The position numbers were made by a program, and so were the translations under genes. Source: Sambucus nigra (taxonomy: Eukaryota; Streptophyta; Magnoliopsida; Dipsacales; Adoxaceae). From it: DNA of 64,000 nucleotides. The notes under the pieces are model-generated. The model ran no database searches, was not told the DNA's origin, and saw nothing but the letters and a program-made list of their open reading frames with translations. This document shows, one piece after another, positions 21,440 to 34,003 of the stretch. How positions within the stretch are numbered: the first letter of the stretch is position 1; every line of letters starts with the position of its first letter. The stretch spans positions 124,867,810 through 124,931,809 of the forward strand of contig OX422220.1 of NCBI GenBank assembly GCA_949130495.1, given 5' to 3'.

Positions 21440-22000
21440 CATATAAATGTTCAAATCATGTAGGAAAACCAAAATTTGCCTAATGAGAAAGTGAACAACC
21501 TAGTAATTGATGTGGGTGTCCTTACCAACGAACTAAGGGATTGTTTGTGAAAACTTGATTATATGATGGGTTGCGCAATAAGGCGTTGATCGATGTTGGA
21601 TATATGGACATTAAGGAGGTTAGAAAGAATTATAACTTTTCAAATCCAAAAGTTGTTGCTGGTGGAAGAAGCGCAAAGGAATTCAAAGAATTTTGTGTAT
21701 GATATAGAGCAACATGTTTGCGCATGTTAGTGAAGACAAGAAAGTTGTGATCACCATTATGTACTCTATTGATGATGTAAAACTGTAGTGGCAAACCCTG
21801 ACTAATGACAAGCAAACTTTTAAATTAATTTCGTGGAGTGAATTAAGGAATGATTTTCAAGAATAATATTTTATAACAAATTTTGGTTATAAAGAGAAGA
21901 AAGAGTTGTGATGTGTGAAGAAAGATAAGAAAGTGCGGGAATTTTTACAGAGTTTACATTATTGATGCTGGTTATTAAGGAAATGTTTAAGTAAGACAAG
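21440..22000 (+). pseudogene. gag: Ty3/gypsy Gag remnant (retrotransposon gag domain)
   Basis: Plus-strand pieces read FVYDIEQH, then EDKKVVITIMYSIDDVKL, WQTLTNDKQTF, ISWSELRNDF and KKDKKVREFLQSLH, in the order and spacing of the gag domain of chromovirus-like gypsy elements. Stops and frame changes lie between the pieces. It does not belong to gypsy A, whose Gag is on the other strand and of another type. The minus frame 21630-21815 is its shadow. Confidence 0.75.
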
Positions 22001-22221
22001 GCCTTAATATTTCTAATGATTGGACTTTTTATTAATTTTATAGGAATTGAATTTTATAAAGTCATATAAAATTTTATGATTTTTATTATTGGTTTGTTAA
22101 ATTTAGTTGGTGTAATTGAGTAATTATTGAATTAGTTAGGTTATTAAGAGATTAAATATGCCATTGGTGTGAATTAAATTTGAGTACACAAATTGGGTTA
22201 GATTCATTTGGGATGAGCAAA

Positions 22222-22736
<515 letters not shown>

Positions 22737-25700
22737 ATAAAGTATAAAACTTATGTATGTCATAAGTTTACTTAATGATGTCATCAATGGGGTTTGCAAT
22801 TGATGGTTGAGATTGAATATGGAGGATTTGAATTTAATGGTTGAGAATCATTTAAAAATGTATGGCTCGGACTAAGCAATGGATTGTGATAGACTTGGGA
22901 CTCACAATCATAGAGTAGAGGGGCTGCAGTACATCCTAAGGAACTTTCTCCATATCTTCATGTGAAATCATGTACTTCACTTCATCCTTAAGAGACAAAG
23001 TTACGGAGGAAAAAAAACCACCTTTTGAAAAGCTGAAGCTGCTTGAGTTTCTTCAATTAGGGTAAGTTTCTCTCTTCATTGTTTGCTAAAAATCTTTATT
23101 TTTTATTAACTGAGTTTATGGATTTACACATACTACTAGGTTTACTGGGTTTACTGGGTTTCTTTGTTTATAGCTACGTTGATCTTTCTTGTTCAAAACT
23201 TCATAATAGCGTTGATATACAAAATTTCGCACTGGGTTGCCAGTTATCATAATAGCTTTTGAAAACTTCATAACAATGTTGATAGACATTAACTGCGTTT
23301 ACTTACTACCCGATTTGCAATCCGAGTTATTATCACTTAACTCAGTTGCCAGTTACTTGCAACTAACTGCGTTTACTAGCTTGAGAGTATAGACACTAAC
23401 TGTGTATCACATAACTTGGTTGCCTTAAGAGTATAGACACTAACTGTGTCTATTAGCTTCATGACACTGTTGCCAGTTTTCCTTGCCAGATATACACGAA
23501 CTGGGTTTACTACCCGGTTTGCCTTGCCAGTTATTATCATAGCATTGATATACACAAACTGGGTGTATTCAAAATATAATAACAGCATTGATATACACGA
23601 ACTGGGTTTATTCAAACTTATATAGCAACAAAGAAAAGCACTGATATTCAAACTTATACACGAGCAACTTGCTTCATACAACGTTAACAGTGGGGATCAA
23701 AATTCCGGGACAGAGATGATAGTGGGTATCCACTGATAGTGGGGATCAACCGACGGTGCAGCGTTGACAGTGGCATTGTCCAAATGATGCAACTCTAATG
23801 ATTTTTGCATCAGTTGCATTTACTCGGTGTTGTTCAGTTTCGTTCAATCAAACTCGCCATCACCAACTTCAACCTTTCTTTTCTTCATAGAGGGAGTTCA
23901 CAATTCTAGAGAATATGAAAAGGGGAACAATAAATGCATTTTGTGTTGCTTCTAAGTTTAGTGTACTTGGTAGGAACCGTAATTTTAGTGTAATGAGTGG
24001 TTTTGGGTTACAATTAAGTTTTATGTTCTCTATGGAGTAGGCTACAGCCTGTAAATGGCTCCACGTTTTTTATATGGTGATGTTTATGGAAATATACTCC
24101 CAAAGTGATGATCACATTTGTTACAGTGGTTTGGTGGATAAGATAAAAAAAAATAGTTCTAATTTTTGTCCTTTGGTTCAAATTTCTGGGGGTGCTTTTT
24201 TGGTTATAAATTCAGATATGGGGCTTTGCTCTTATTTTTTGTTTCGCTCCCTCTCTTTAAATATTAGTAATCCTTTGTATGCAGGTTTACACGTTATATT
24301 TATTGACCAAGTTTATAGATTTGATCCCTTACACTTATTTCATATAGTTTTAGTTTTATATGTTTAATTTGTATATCACATAAGGTGAGAGAGTTTACAA
24401 ACTTTTGTTTACATCACCAGGTACACCACAAGCCATCACCATTGAAGATAAAGGTATATTTTTAGTGTCCCCATCTCATGTACACAAGGAAGACCACAAG
24501 CCATCACCAAGTTTTATAGATAGATTATGTTTATAGGCTTGGGGTCTTCGAACTTAAATTTTAATGTCCCCATCTCATGTATGAAATAATTAGTCATCAA
24601 TTCTTCAAAGTGGGCATCTTATGAATCACATGGTCTGTTTGGCATGATAACAAGTGTAGACAAGGTGCATTTATGGAACTTGAATTCAGAGGGGTAGTAG
24701 GATGAAAAATAAATAGAGGTTTGCATGCAATTTTACTTTGTTTAACGTCTAAGCAGATGTCTGGTCAATTGGAGTTTGAATTGGAATATATGCGTTTATA
24801 GTAGTTTCTTTTTGTCATAAGTAAAGATAAGTGGAGTTGTAATTTGAAGTTGGAGTCACTCACTTTATAACACAAACAAGAATTTAAATAATTTTAATTG
24901 ACATACAAGTTGAATAAAACATTGACAGATCCAAATGGTAACATTAGGGGGCGGGAAATTATTTGAGTGTTAAATAAAATTGGTTTTAATTCATTTCTAA
25001 ATTTGAAGTACAATTATTTTAGTTATGTATAACACTAATTAATACTTAATGTAGTGTAAAAACACTTCTCAAGTAGTGTAAAAACTCTACCCAACGTTTT
25101 TTTAAAAACTGAACCCGACTTTTTTTCCTCACTAATAACTGTTTTTTTTATGTTTGTTCTTTCATTCTCAGGTGAGTTTTGGTGGGGTGCGGTTATGGTA
25201 AAGATACATAGTCACTTATTATTTAAAGATGTATACACGGATGCGGTGTTTGGTGTGGGTCAAGGTTTTGTGGTGTTGAGGTGACGCGAGAATCGTGGGG
25301 ACTGACCAATAAATATGATTCGGGTTGCATTCTTAAACTCAAGACAAGAGCTTGGCTCATTTATTTTTCACGTAAGTTTAATGAATGTCAACCGCTTATA
25401 ATGTAAGCTTCTTGAATTATGTTAATCATTTCTTGAGGTGGATTTTAAATGCCCACACGAACTATGATACTTATAATGTTAACTTTTTTATATAGGTTTT
25501 TGCACATTTTTGGTGATTATTGTCATAATGATTTTGATCTTTTATTTACAAAAAAACATATAAGAAAAATATGTTGAAGTTTTTTTATTGGTTTTTACAC
25601 ATTTTTTGAGATTATTGTCATAAAAATTTCGATTTTTTTCACACATTTTTAAATTTTTTAATTCATAACTATCAAATTTGTTTTTTCAGCCTTACGAAGC

Positions 25701-26149
25701 TTAAGACTGTATATCTTCATTTATAATCAATCAAGAGAAGGGCCTTCTATATATTTCTACCTATTATCACTATATGATTTAAGTTTTAATTTTACAGGTT
25801 TTTAATAACACTTGCATTTGAGATGAGAAATGGAGGTATTAGTCTTCTCATTTTGATCAGTTATTTCGGGATTAAGAATGCTACCTTTGAATTGGCTTCA
25901 AGATTTAAGACATCGTTTTAGTTAATATTAATTGATTCTTATTTTAGATAATTATTTTTAATTTTAGTTTAAAATTAATTTTACCTACTTGTGTTGTTGA
26001 ATTTTAACTACACAAAATATGCATAGAATCGTATGTAAAATGCTTACGATGTAATTGTAAACGTATGGAGTTCTTTTCTTAGTTTAAGTTTAACGAATTG
26101 TACAAAATATATAAATGTTTTGTTGGGGAATGATATTTTTGTTGTATTA
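22737..26149. other. Unassigned AT-rich region
   Basis: No recognised gene. 23290-23680 contains many degenerate AACTGGGTTTACTACC/TTGCCAGTTA phrases. At 24423-24580 two phrases are duplicated (ACCACAAGCCATCACCA and TAGTGTCCCCATCTCATGTA). The 97-codon frame at 24074-24367 and the minus frame at 23376-23681 resemble nothing I know and have no coding support. It may be old transposon DNA. Confidence 0.5.
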
Positions 26150-26450
26150 CGATTATGTACTTTCAAAATTTTTGCCATTTTGCAATGACATATTTTGAAA
26201 ATTTTTGTCGTGCCTTCAGGCACGGGTATTATGGGTATTGTATCAGATCTTTAGGATGCGAGTCCTGAATGTTATTGGGATAGTATTGTGGATAGTCCTA
26301 TAAACAAATAAAGTTTCGTCAAATATTTTAAAATTGTTTACACATATTTAGATTACATATTTCACTTTGCAATTACGTACTTTGAAGAGTTTTCACTGTT
26401 TTGCGATACACGTACTTTGTAAAATTTTCACCGTGCGAATTTCTTGCATA
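26150..26450. repeat. Repeated motif block with a CGTGCCTTCAGGCACG hairpin
   Basis: The phrase TTTGCAATGACATATTTTGAAAATTTTTGTCGTGC before 26209 is repeated in changed form at about 26368-26436. The perfect hairpin CGTGCC-TTCA-GGCACG is at 26209-26224. The same hairpin recurs at 27277-27292 beside a CTAGT, suggesting one Helitron-like family. Confidence 0.6.
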
Positions 26451-26519
26451 GGTGATAGTCGGACATTTTTACTTGATGTGAGTTTACATAACGATAATAA
26501 TTATTATTATAATAACTAC

Positions 26520-26628
<109 letters not shown>

Positions 26629-27276
26629 AGTTTGTAGTTCGTACTTGAGGAGCTGATCCACTAACCAAAAGTGTCGTTGTGTAGTAGCTCCCGTTGTATG
26701 GACACTAGAACCATTATATAAAAGACGATGAAAATGAGATATTTAGTGGGACGGAAGATAGGAAACTGGTAGATCAAGCATCTACCATTTCTCTTTTTTC
26801 TTCAAAACTATCTTTATAAATCCAGATGATGTATGTTGGTAATATTGAGAACTTTTTTATTTCTTTTGTAAAATATTTATTTTAGCTGGATGCATTCTAT
26901 ACAATGTTGTTTGACCCTTGCAAAATATGAAAACAACTAGAAATGTGTACTCCACATGTTATACATATCTAAATAGACAATGATATAATATTTGAATTAC
27001 AAACTATTAGTTTTGTTCTTGGTGTATTTTTTATTTTTTTTATACACGGCGGATAATCCTATAAACAAATGAAACTATATCCAAAAAATAACAGTTGTTT
27101 ACTAGTATTTATTTTATATAAAAAAGTAGACTTAAATTATACATGACTTAATATTTTGAAAAATAAAATTCATGAAGAAGTTGCTTCCGTGTTTCGAACT
27201 CGATATCAATCTTAGTTTTGACGAGAGCACATGCCATTGTACCAAAACACGATTTTATGATTTTCAAAATTATCAG
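26629..27276. other. Unassigned non-coding stretch
   Basis: AT-rich sequence with no reading frame of note. It would be the interior of a Helitron if the end at 27305 is real. Confidence 0.4.
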
Positions 27277-27303
27277 CGTGCCTTCAGGCATGGGCATACC
27301 CTA

Positions 27304-27305
<2 letters not shown>
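27277..27305 (+). mobile_element. Helitron-like 3' terminus
   Basis: A 6-bp stem hairpin CGTGCC-TTCA-GGCATG (one G-T pair) is followed after 8 bp by CTAG and then T, the layout of a Helitron 3' end (hairpin, short spacer, CTRR, host T). A 5' end beginning TC after host A was not identified, so the element is not delimited. Confidence 0.45.

Positions 27306-27356
<51 letters not shown>
27306..27356. repeat. (GT)n(AT)n microsatellite
   Basis: A short GT run leads into about 22 AT units directly after the Helitron-like end. Confidence 0.95.
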
Positions 27357-27358
<2 letters not shown>

Positions 27359-27658
27359 GATGAAGATTGCCATAGCGGGTTCCTCAATCACAATAGTAGC
27401 TTTGAGGCCTGCTGTAGTGGGTAGTATATTCGATATGGCGACTTTGGCATTGCAAACTAAGAAAAACGTTTTAAAATTTGATTTCAACTGCTCATCCTTT
27501 AAAACATGTGTTGTGTCATCACAAATCCACGTGCTTTATATTTTTTCTGATATAAGGGAGTAGGCTTTCAGCTAATGCCCATTTGGATAAGTGAGTTTGG
27601 AGAGAAACCACATATTTGTCTCAAATCCCTTATGAAGGTATTTTTTTAAGGAAGATGA
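27357..27658. other. Unassigned flank left of gypsy B
   Basis: Moderate GC, with no convincing gene. The 85-codon frame through 27306-27563 begins in the microsatellite and matches nothing I recognise. Confidence 0.4.
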
Positions 27659-29312
27659 TGATACCATAAATGGTATCTCCAGGTCACAGTTGTGTGAAGA
27701 TCAAACGGGTATACAACAATTGCAATAATCACATAGTAAATCAACAGAGAAGGAGATTAGGTGAAGAGGGTGAACACCTAGATTTAAGTGGTTCGGCCTG
27801 ATCCGGCATCCACTATGTGTGTGAGAGTGAATTCCACTAGTAAATGAGGCAGTAATGGCCTGGATACAACATAAGATTTCCCTCTCTGACTCTTGTATAC
27901 CAATGAACAAAGTTTTTGCTAGGGTTTCAATTTATTAACCCTTTACAATGAAGAAGATTAAAGGCATATATAGTGCTTAGGGGTGCATTGTATCACCAAG
28001 AAGGCATGGAATATTCCGAACCAATGAGGCTGTGTAATCTTTCCTATCACATGTATATCATGATGATGAAATATTCCCTAACGTGTGAGGGAGATAATGG
28101 TATAATGGTTTTCTATGCATGGGATCTACAACCCACGTTCATTCTTCCACATGTTCCCCAATGCACGCTTTCTTCTAGGTACCACTGTCGGTCATACTGC
28201 CCAGGCCGAGGCTAAGTTGATGAGTCAATCCCCTGATGGGATTTACTGATGATGGTGTTGTTTGGGGTTGACCGTCATCTCTTGAGTAGGAGGATGAGGC
28301 CGAGGATACACTTTTAATGAGATTACTAGGGTTATACATACAGATCTGGTATTCAGAGTTGAGGCCGAGGCTGAGGTCGAGGTTCAATATGAGAGCTATG
28401 ATGCCAAGGCCGAGGCGAGTTATCGAGCTGGAGTCCACTAATAGAATGACACATGTCCTATCCGCTAGTCTTGTCCTAGACTCATCGGCCTTAGAAGATA
28501 CCTCATACTAGGTAATTGATGAGGGACGAGGTCGAGTCATCTAATTAAGGCCGAGCGACAACTTCTCATTTTCTCCATCTGTTAAGGGTCGACTGAGGCC
28601 AAGGCTTATGACCCCTAGACGAGATGATATTTGGCATAATAATCACCCGTAGACCTTAGTCTCTAAAATATGGATGAGTCTGAGGGCTAATGTTTATATG
28701 ATGTCAAACATCTCTGTTGATGATTGTTTAGGGGACACATGTCATCCATCAGGTGAATGGTCACTTGAGTTAATAAGTGTCACACTTCCCATAGGGTTGT
28801 GTCCAATCGAGGTGCGAATGATGGCTTGGACGCTTAGGGTTTTGTGCTCATTATGATGAGGATTTTTGGGAAACTATGTGCTTCTTTGTGAAGTGTGTAC
28901 AAATCATTGTTTGCATATAAATACGGGTTACATTTCAAAACTTTTTTCTCACTTGACTTGATACTTCATCATGTTGCCTTTTTGAACCAGAGCTTTAACC
29001 TTTTGCACATGTGCCTCCAAGCATCTTTCCAAGGTCGTTTATGCTTCTCCATTATCATTTCTCTTCCAGGTAACCTTCTTCCACCATTGTTGTTCAAGAT
29101 TTTACAATTTCTCGAATCATTTATAGACTTCATATTTTTCGATGAACTCAAGCCCAACTCCGACAGTTTGTCTTGGCTGTTTGGGGATTACTTGCTGGCC
29201 TTGAGTTATGGTTTTGAGTAGGTTTAAACTTTTAAGCGTGTCTTTCACTTTCTATGTGTACTGCTTAGGCTTCCATTGGGCTCTTTAAATTTCTCCGATC
29301 ACATTCCGATCA
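27659..29312 (-). repeat. 3' LTR of gypsy B
   Basis: It starts TGATACCATAAATGGTATC and shares its first about 930 bp with 39047-39892. The proposed inner end is ATCA at 29312, next to CCCCCTACC, which on the minus strand is a purine tract GGTAGGGGG before TGAT. This gives matching ends TGAT/ATCA and a length of 1654 bp. The inner edge is less certain than the outer one. Frames such as 28175-28438 and 28895-29221 are not supported as genes. Confidence 0.7.
28916..28923 (+). promoter_or_regulatory. TATA box candidate for the antisense gene of gypsy B
   Basis: TATAAATA on the plus strand lies in the 3' LTR about 680 bp before the first frame of the antisense gene. It faces that gene and is opposite to gag-pol. 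It may drive antisense transcription; motif evidence only. Confidence 0.4.
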
Positions 29313-29597
29313 CCCCCTACCATAAACTATTCTAAGTAGCTCTTAGTAGAAAAACGATGTAGTTTTTCCCTTTTATCCTTAAGTCAAATTTAGTCAACAC
29401 TAAAACTATTTGTGGCTTCCAACTTTAACTATTTAAATGTCACCCCATCCTCTAAATATTAAGAACCTTATATGAGTTAGTATTTCAATACCCAGCCCTT
29501 AGGGAGAGGTCTTTGAAGGAGATACCAAGCCAACCCCATTTGGAGACGACCCCTCTTTTCTATCCCTTTAAGAGTAATTCTCCCCTCTGCTAAAGAA
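29313..29597. other. Untranslated region between the 3' LTR and the antisense gene
   Basis: No frame or repeat is visible. By position it holds the 5' leader of the plus-strand gene and, on the other strand, the 3' untranslated part of gag-pol. Confidence 0.4.
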
Positions 29598-31905
29598 ATG
29601 GTCAGCTTGTCTTCCACCTATACCGACAATAGAGATTCGTATGAGGAAGCCATGAAGTATTCTTCGACCCATACTAGGGAGACTAGAGAGCCTGGTAACA
29701 TGTCTCAGACCTCATCGCCCACTCGATCTAAGGCATCTAGACGAGATGATACATCTGTAGATATCCTTCCAGACCCTATTGAGCTGACCCCCAAGGAAAA
29801 TATTCACCCTATTGTAGCTTCTTTATCTGCAATGTCTGATATTGAGTTACAAAGAACTTATGCTAATTTCGACGTTAGGGTGAAGAAGTAGAGGCTGAAG
29901 ATGAAATGGATGAGGGCCCTAAGTCTGACGATCCACTTGACTATTTGTACGCTGAGCCATATCAGTCTTCCATTCGTGAGACCAAACTTATTCTCTTCAG
30001 ACACCTTTATGTTACTAGGCTCGGTGTCACCCTACAAGTTCCAGCCAAGGACGAGAGAGTGTATGTCGGATGTGAGGGAGAAATCGCTCTCTATGATTAA
30101 ATGTTTATAGTCGGGTTTCATCTTCCTATTAACTCCACCATGCGGGTTATCCTTTCAAGTCTTGGCCTCGCGACCACTCGGATAGACCCAAATTCCTGGA
30201 GGGTCATCTTGGGTTATGTTTCCTTATGGAGAAATAAGTACAAGGACGAGACCTCAGTTGAGATTTTTCATGCTTATTACCATGTTTTGTCCATAGCTAA
30301 TCAGACCGGGTATTATCACTTAGGGACCAAGAGGTCTGTTAAAAAGATCCTCAATGTTAATCAGACTTCCAATCATAGCTAGAAGGAGAGATTCTTTTAT
30401 GCGTCTGGAGCTTTGGAGTTTTCGACCGATTCCAACCATGAGAGATGATAAGACGAGCCGAGGGTGCCCCACACTTGGGCAAAACCTTTAATGCTCACTA
30501 CCAAGTCCGACCTTGGCCTTAGTGTAGCTAAGGGAGAGAGTCGACTACCTCAAGAATCAAGGGAAGGATGGTCAACTCCTTTCTTTTGAAGATCTGATGT
30601 CCCCAGAACACTTAAATAAGTCCTCGTTGAGGGTTTATCCACAAGACGACCTTTGTAAGTGATACAGTCTCCTCCTCTCTTTATTTAAGTAATTTTTCTA
30701 ACTTTTTTCTTATGACTAATGAGCCGTATTATATTTTTGCAGACTGCCCTCCTCACCTCTCTAAGGAATTTTTTAATATGCATATTCCAAGCCTTTGCAC
30801 CGCCTTAAACAAAAAGAAACAATCGACTAGTAAGGGTCAGCCAAAGAAGACAATAGACACAGGGCCGACACAACCTGAGGTGAGCCAAAAAAGGACTACA
30901 TAACAAGTTCCCCAGGAAGGTGGTCCTGATAAAGACACTCAGAGGTCAAGGATTGTCCCTTGGGATCATACATACCGAGTAGCTCCAGATCAATCTCTTT
31001 GTCGGGGGATTCTTTTCAAGATTACTGGAAGAGAAACATTATCAATCTTATGAAGTGCCCAGGCTTAATAATTCCCTCTCGCACAAGATCGAAGAGGGGA
31101 ACGCTAGGAGTTCCCACCAAGGATGACTACTAGTTCCTGGAGAAGATGACTTCTCCTCAAGTCTTTGATTTGGGTCTTCATATGATGGATCAGATAATTA
31201 TTTTATTCTTAAGCACAAGTGTTCTCTAGTACTCCTTCCTCGTTTATACTAACACATCTTCCTTTATTTGCAGACTGTATGCACCTTTGCCTCGACCAAT
31301 AATTGGATGGTAAAAAATTACCCTAAAGTTCAAGAGGCCGATCGAGCTCTCAGGTTTGAGGAAAAGTTAAAGAAACTCTTGGAGACATACCAAGTCGACC
31401 TTCAGAAGGCTCAGAATGATCTAAAGAGTAAGGGTGATTTGCTGAGGCGAAGGACGACCCGATCAAAGAAAAGGAGGAGGCCTTAATCGTATTGTCGGTC
31501 ACTCATACCAAAGATCTTACTGAGGTTGTGCAGAGGGGAAATTACGAGGCTTTGTATCCTGAGGCTATTGAGAGGATCAGGGTCGAGGCTGTCGAAGGCT
31601 TCGAGGCTTCAGATGAGTTCGATAGCTTTGGCATTATTTACTTAGAGAGGGGCGTGAAAATGGCTTGTCGGTGGATTTCCACCAATTTTACTGAGGTTCT
31701 CTCCTCCATTCGGCCTGCCTTAAATGATCCAGACTTTTCTGATCCTCTCTTTGATACTGCCCTGGAGTATGTGGAGCTGATGGTGGCAGTCGAGGCCAGA
31801 GCTAACCTTCAAGCCGATGGCCCAGCCCGAGCAGTCCCGATCGAGGGTGGAACTGAGCTTAACATAGAGGGAACCCCCATTGTCAATCTTGAGCCAACTA
31901 CTTAG
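29598..31905 (+). pseudogene. Antisense multi-exon gene of gypsy B (gypsy-type transposon protein family)
   Basis: Frames at 29598-29891, 29906-30382 and 31268-31905 form one protein family often annotated as 'putative gypsy type transposon' (Pfam Transposase_28). Landmarks are DERVYVGCEGEIALYD, then FIVGFHLPI, PNSWRVILGYVSLW and NQTGYYHL. A long charged region (residues read from 31290 to 31486) is likely coiled coil, with an acidic tail at 31700-31905. Decay: a frame change at about 29895, TAA at 30098-30100, and TAG at 30380-30382 where the family has Trp. Introns are suggested by GTAAGT at 30655 with TTTTTGCAG ending at 30742, and TTTATTTGCAG ending at 31273. The gene runs opposite to gag-pol. 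Its function is unknown; the family name does not prove transposase activity. Confidence 0.8.
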
Positions 31906-32079
31906 GGTAGCCGTTTGTGGCCGATACCCTATTTTGATTGTATCTCTGTTTTGTTTGCTATGGATAAATTAATATTTCCACAGTTTTTATAATATTAATG
32001 CTTTTGTGAAATGAAACTGATTGCTCCCCTATTTGCATGCCTTATTAATTTGCATACATGTTTTAATTATGCTTATTGT
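31906..32079. other. 3' region of the antisense gene
   Basis: Follows the TAG at 31903-31905. AT-rich, with no frame, likely the 3' untranslated end before the tandem repeats. Confidence 0.4.
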
Positions 32080-32690
32080 GTTGTTCATAAGTCCTCCCTC
32101 GTGTCATCCAGAACTGTCGGGGTGTAAATCAACCAAGTTAATGATGTTTAAATAATAACCATAACGAATTGATTATTTAATTTGCATCCACCAAAGTAAT
32201 GATGTTTAAGCACAAGTCATCCCTCGTCGTTTTGAGAATGCATGGAGGGTTATCCCATTCATGCACTATCGTCTAGACTGAGGGAGTAAATACACCAAGT
32301 TAATGATGTTTAAGTACAAGTCATCCCTCGTCATTTTGAGAGTGCATGGAGGGTTGTCCCATCCATGCACTTCAGTCTCGGCCGAGGGAGTAAATCCACC
32401 AAGTTAATGATGTTTAAATAATAACCATGGCTAAGTGATTTTTTAATTTTCATCCAAAAAATTAATTTTGTTTAAGCACAAGTCCTCCCTCATCATTTTG
32501 AGAGTGCATGGAGGGTCGTCCTATCCATGCACTGTCATTTCAGCTGAGGGAGTAAATCCACTAAATTAATGATGTTTAAGCCCAAGTCCTTCCTCGTCGT
32601 TTTGAGAGTGCATGGAGGATTTTCCCGTACATGCACTATCGTCTCGACCGAGGGAGTAAATCCACCAAGTTAATGATGTGTTAAATAATA
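32080..32690. repeat. Higher-order tandem repeat of gypsy B
   Basis: A 104-bp unit (CAAGTCATCCCTCGTC ... GAGGGAGTAAATCCACC) starts at about 32213, 32317, 32479 and 32583. A spacer of about 58 bp (AAATAATAACCAT ... ATTTTCATCC) lies before the first and third copies, and partial copies flank the array. The larger period is therefore about 266 bp (spacer plus two units, twice). Each unit contains a hairpin with arms AGTGCATGGA and TCCATGCACT. Confidence 0.88.
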
Positions 32691-32949
32691 AATTCCTTTC
32701 GATGTTGTAGGCAGTCTATGGATGAGGTCAACCCCATCTAGACTGTTGTATCACTGAGGGTAATTTAAGCTTACTTCACCACGAATGATGGTTTGAAGCT
32801 TAAGGTGAGCTGATATAAATGAATATTTGAATAGGCAAAAAACATATGAGGTAACACTTGGAGTTCATTAAATTCCTTTCACCTGAGTCTCATACACATG
32901 TATTACAATAGAATTCAAATAAGACATTAAAACTGTAATCTCATTGATA
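32691..32949. other. Stretch between tandem repeats and integrase
   Basis: No clear motif apart from the start of a repeat spacer at 32691. It probably is the 3' end of pol and its untranslated tail on the minus strand. Confidence 0.4.
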
Positions 32950-34003
32950 ATATTTCTTGAGGTGGTCGGTGTTCTATGGGTTGGAGAATGGTTCTCCTTC
33001 CAGTTTTTCCAATTTATAGGTTCCCGATACCACCTCTTCGACTAATTTGTATGGGCCATGCAAATTTGGATGAAGTTTATTGGGTTTCTTCCAGGTTTTG
33101 TTTAGTACCAAGTCCCCTACCTTCAGCGAGTGCGCATTTACTCACTTGTTGTAGAATCTTTATGTTCTTTGTTGGTAGGCAGCTTGCCTAACCTCAACAT
33201 CTTCTCTTATTTCTTCTATAAGATATAAATCAAGCCTCTTCTCATCACTCATCACTGTTCTTTTCAGAGTTGTAGGTCTGAACCCAATGAGTAGGCAAAC
33301 CTATTTTCATTGGTACAACTGCCTCCGAGCCATAAGTAAGCTTAAATGGGGTTTCCCCGATAGGAATCTTCTCCATTATTTTGTAGGCCATAAGACAGCA
33401 TACACTTCCTCGATCCATATCCCCTTTGCATCCTCTAACTTCTTCTTTATTCCATTAAGAATCATTCGATTTGTCACTTTCGTTTGCCCATTAGCTTGGG
33501 GTCGGCAAGGAGTGGAGAAAAATTGCTTGATGATGATCCTTTCGCAGTACTTTTGTAAGGAGACATTCTTGAATTGTGTTCCATTATCATAAATCAGCGT
33601 GTTGGGTAGGCCATATCTGTAGATGATATTTTTGCAGATGAAATGCAAGGTCTTCTTCTCCATGACTATAATCATCAGCTCAGGCTCCACATACTTCAAA
33701 AAGTAATCTATCGCTACGATCAAATAATGATAATTATTCATTGCTCTGGGTAAGGGTCCTACCAGATTAATTCCCCATACCGCAAATGGCCATGGAGATG
33801 TGATTGAGGTCATAGGTTAATGAGGCTGGTGGGGAATGGTAGAAAACCTCTGGAACTTGTCACACTTCTTGACATATATTATAGCATCCTTGGCCAGAGT
33901 CGGCCATCAATACCCTTGTGTAATAATCCTCTTAGCCAAAGATCTTCCTCCCACAAGACTAGAGAAGAATCCTTCGTGCATGTCTTTCAGGATATATGCT
34001 ACC
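32950..34003 (-). pseudogene. int: Integrase of gypsy B, active site mutated
   Basis: The frame at 33376-33813 holds WGINLVGPLP, LIVAIDYF, LPNTLIYDNGTQFKN and PQANGQTKVTNRMI. The catalytic Asp of the first motif is Asn and the catalytic Glu is Lys; only the middle Asp (YDNG) is kept. Upstream, KKCDKFQRF is the zinc-binding end with one Cys lost. Downstream at 32955-33140 the C-terminal segment reads FKVGDLVL-like and LHPNLHGPYKLVEEVVSGTYKL. Stops separate the parts. Integrase would insert cDNA into the genome; this copy cannot. Plus-strand frames here (32976-33191, 33287-33592) are shadows. Confidence 0.9.

Noticed and set aside
24074..24367. 97-codon frame considered as a possible Mutator-like transposase piece
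   Set aside because: Only a vague impression; no motif could be confirmed and no terminal repeats were found.
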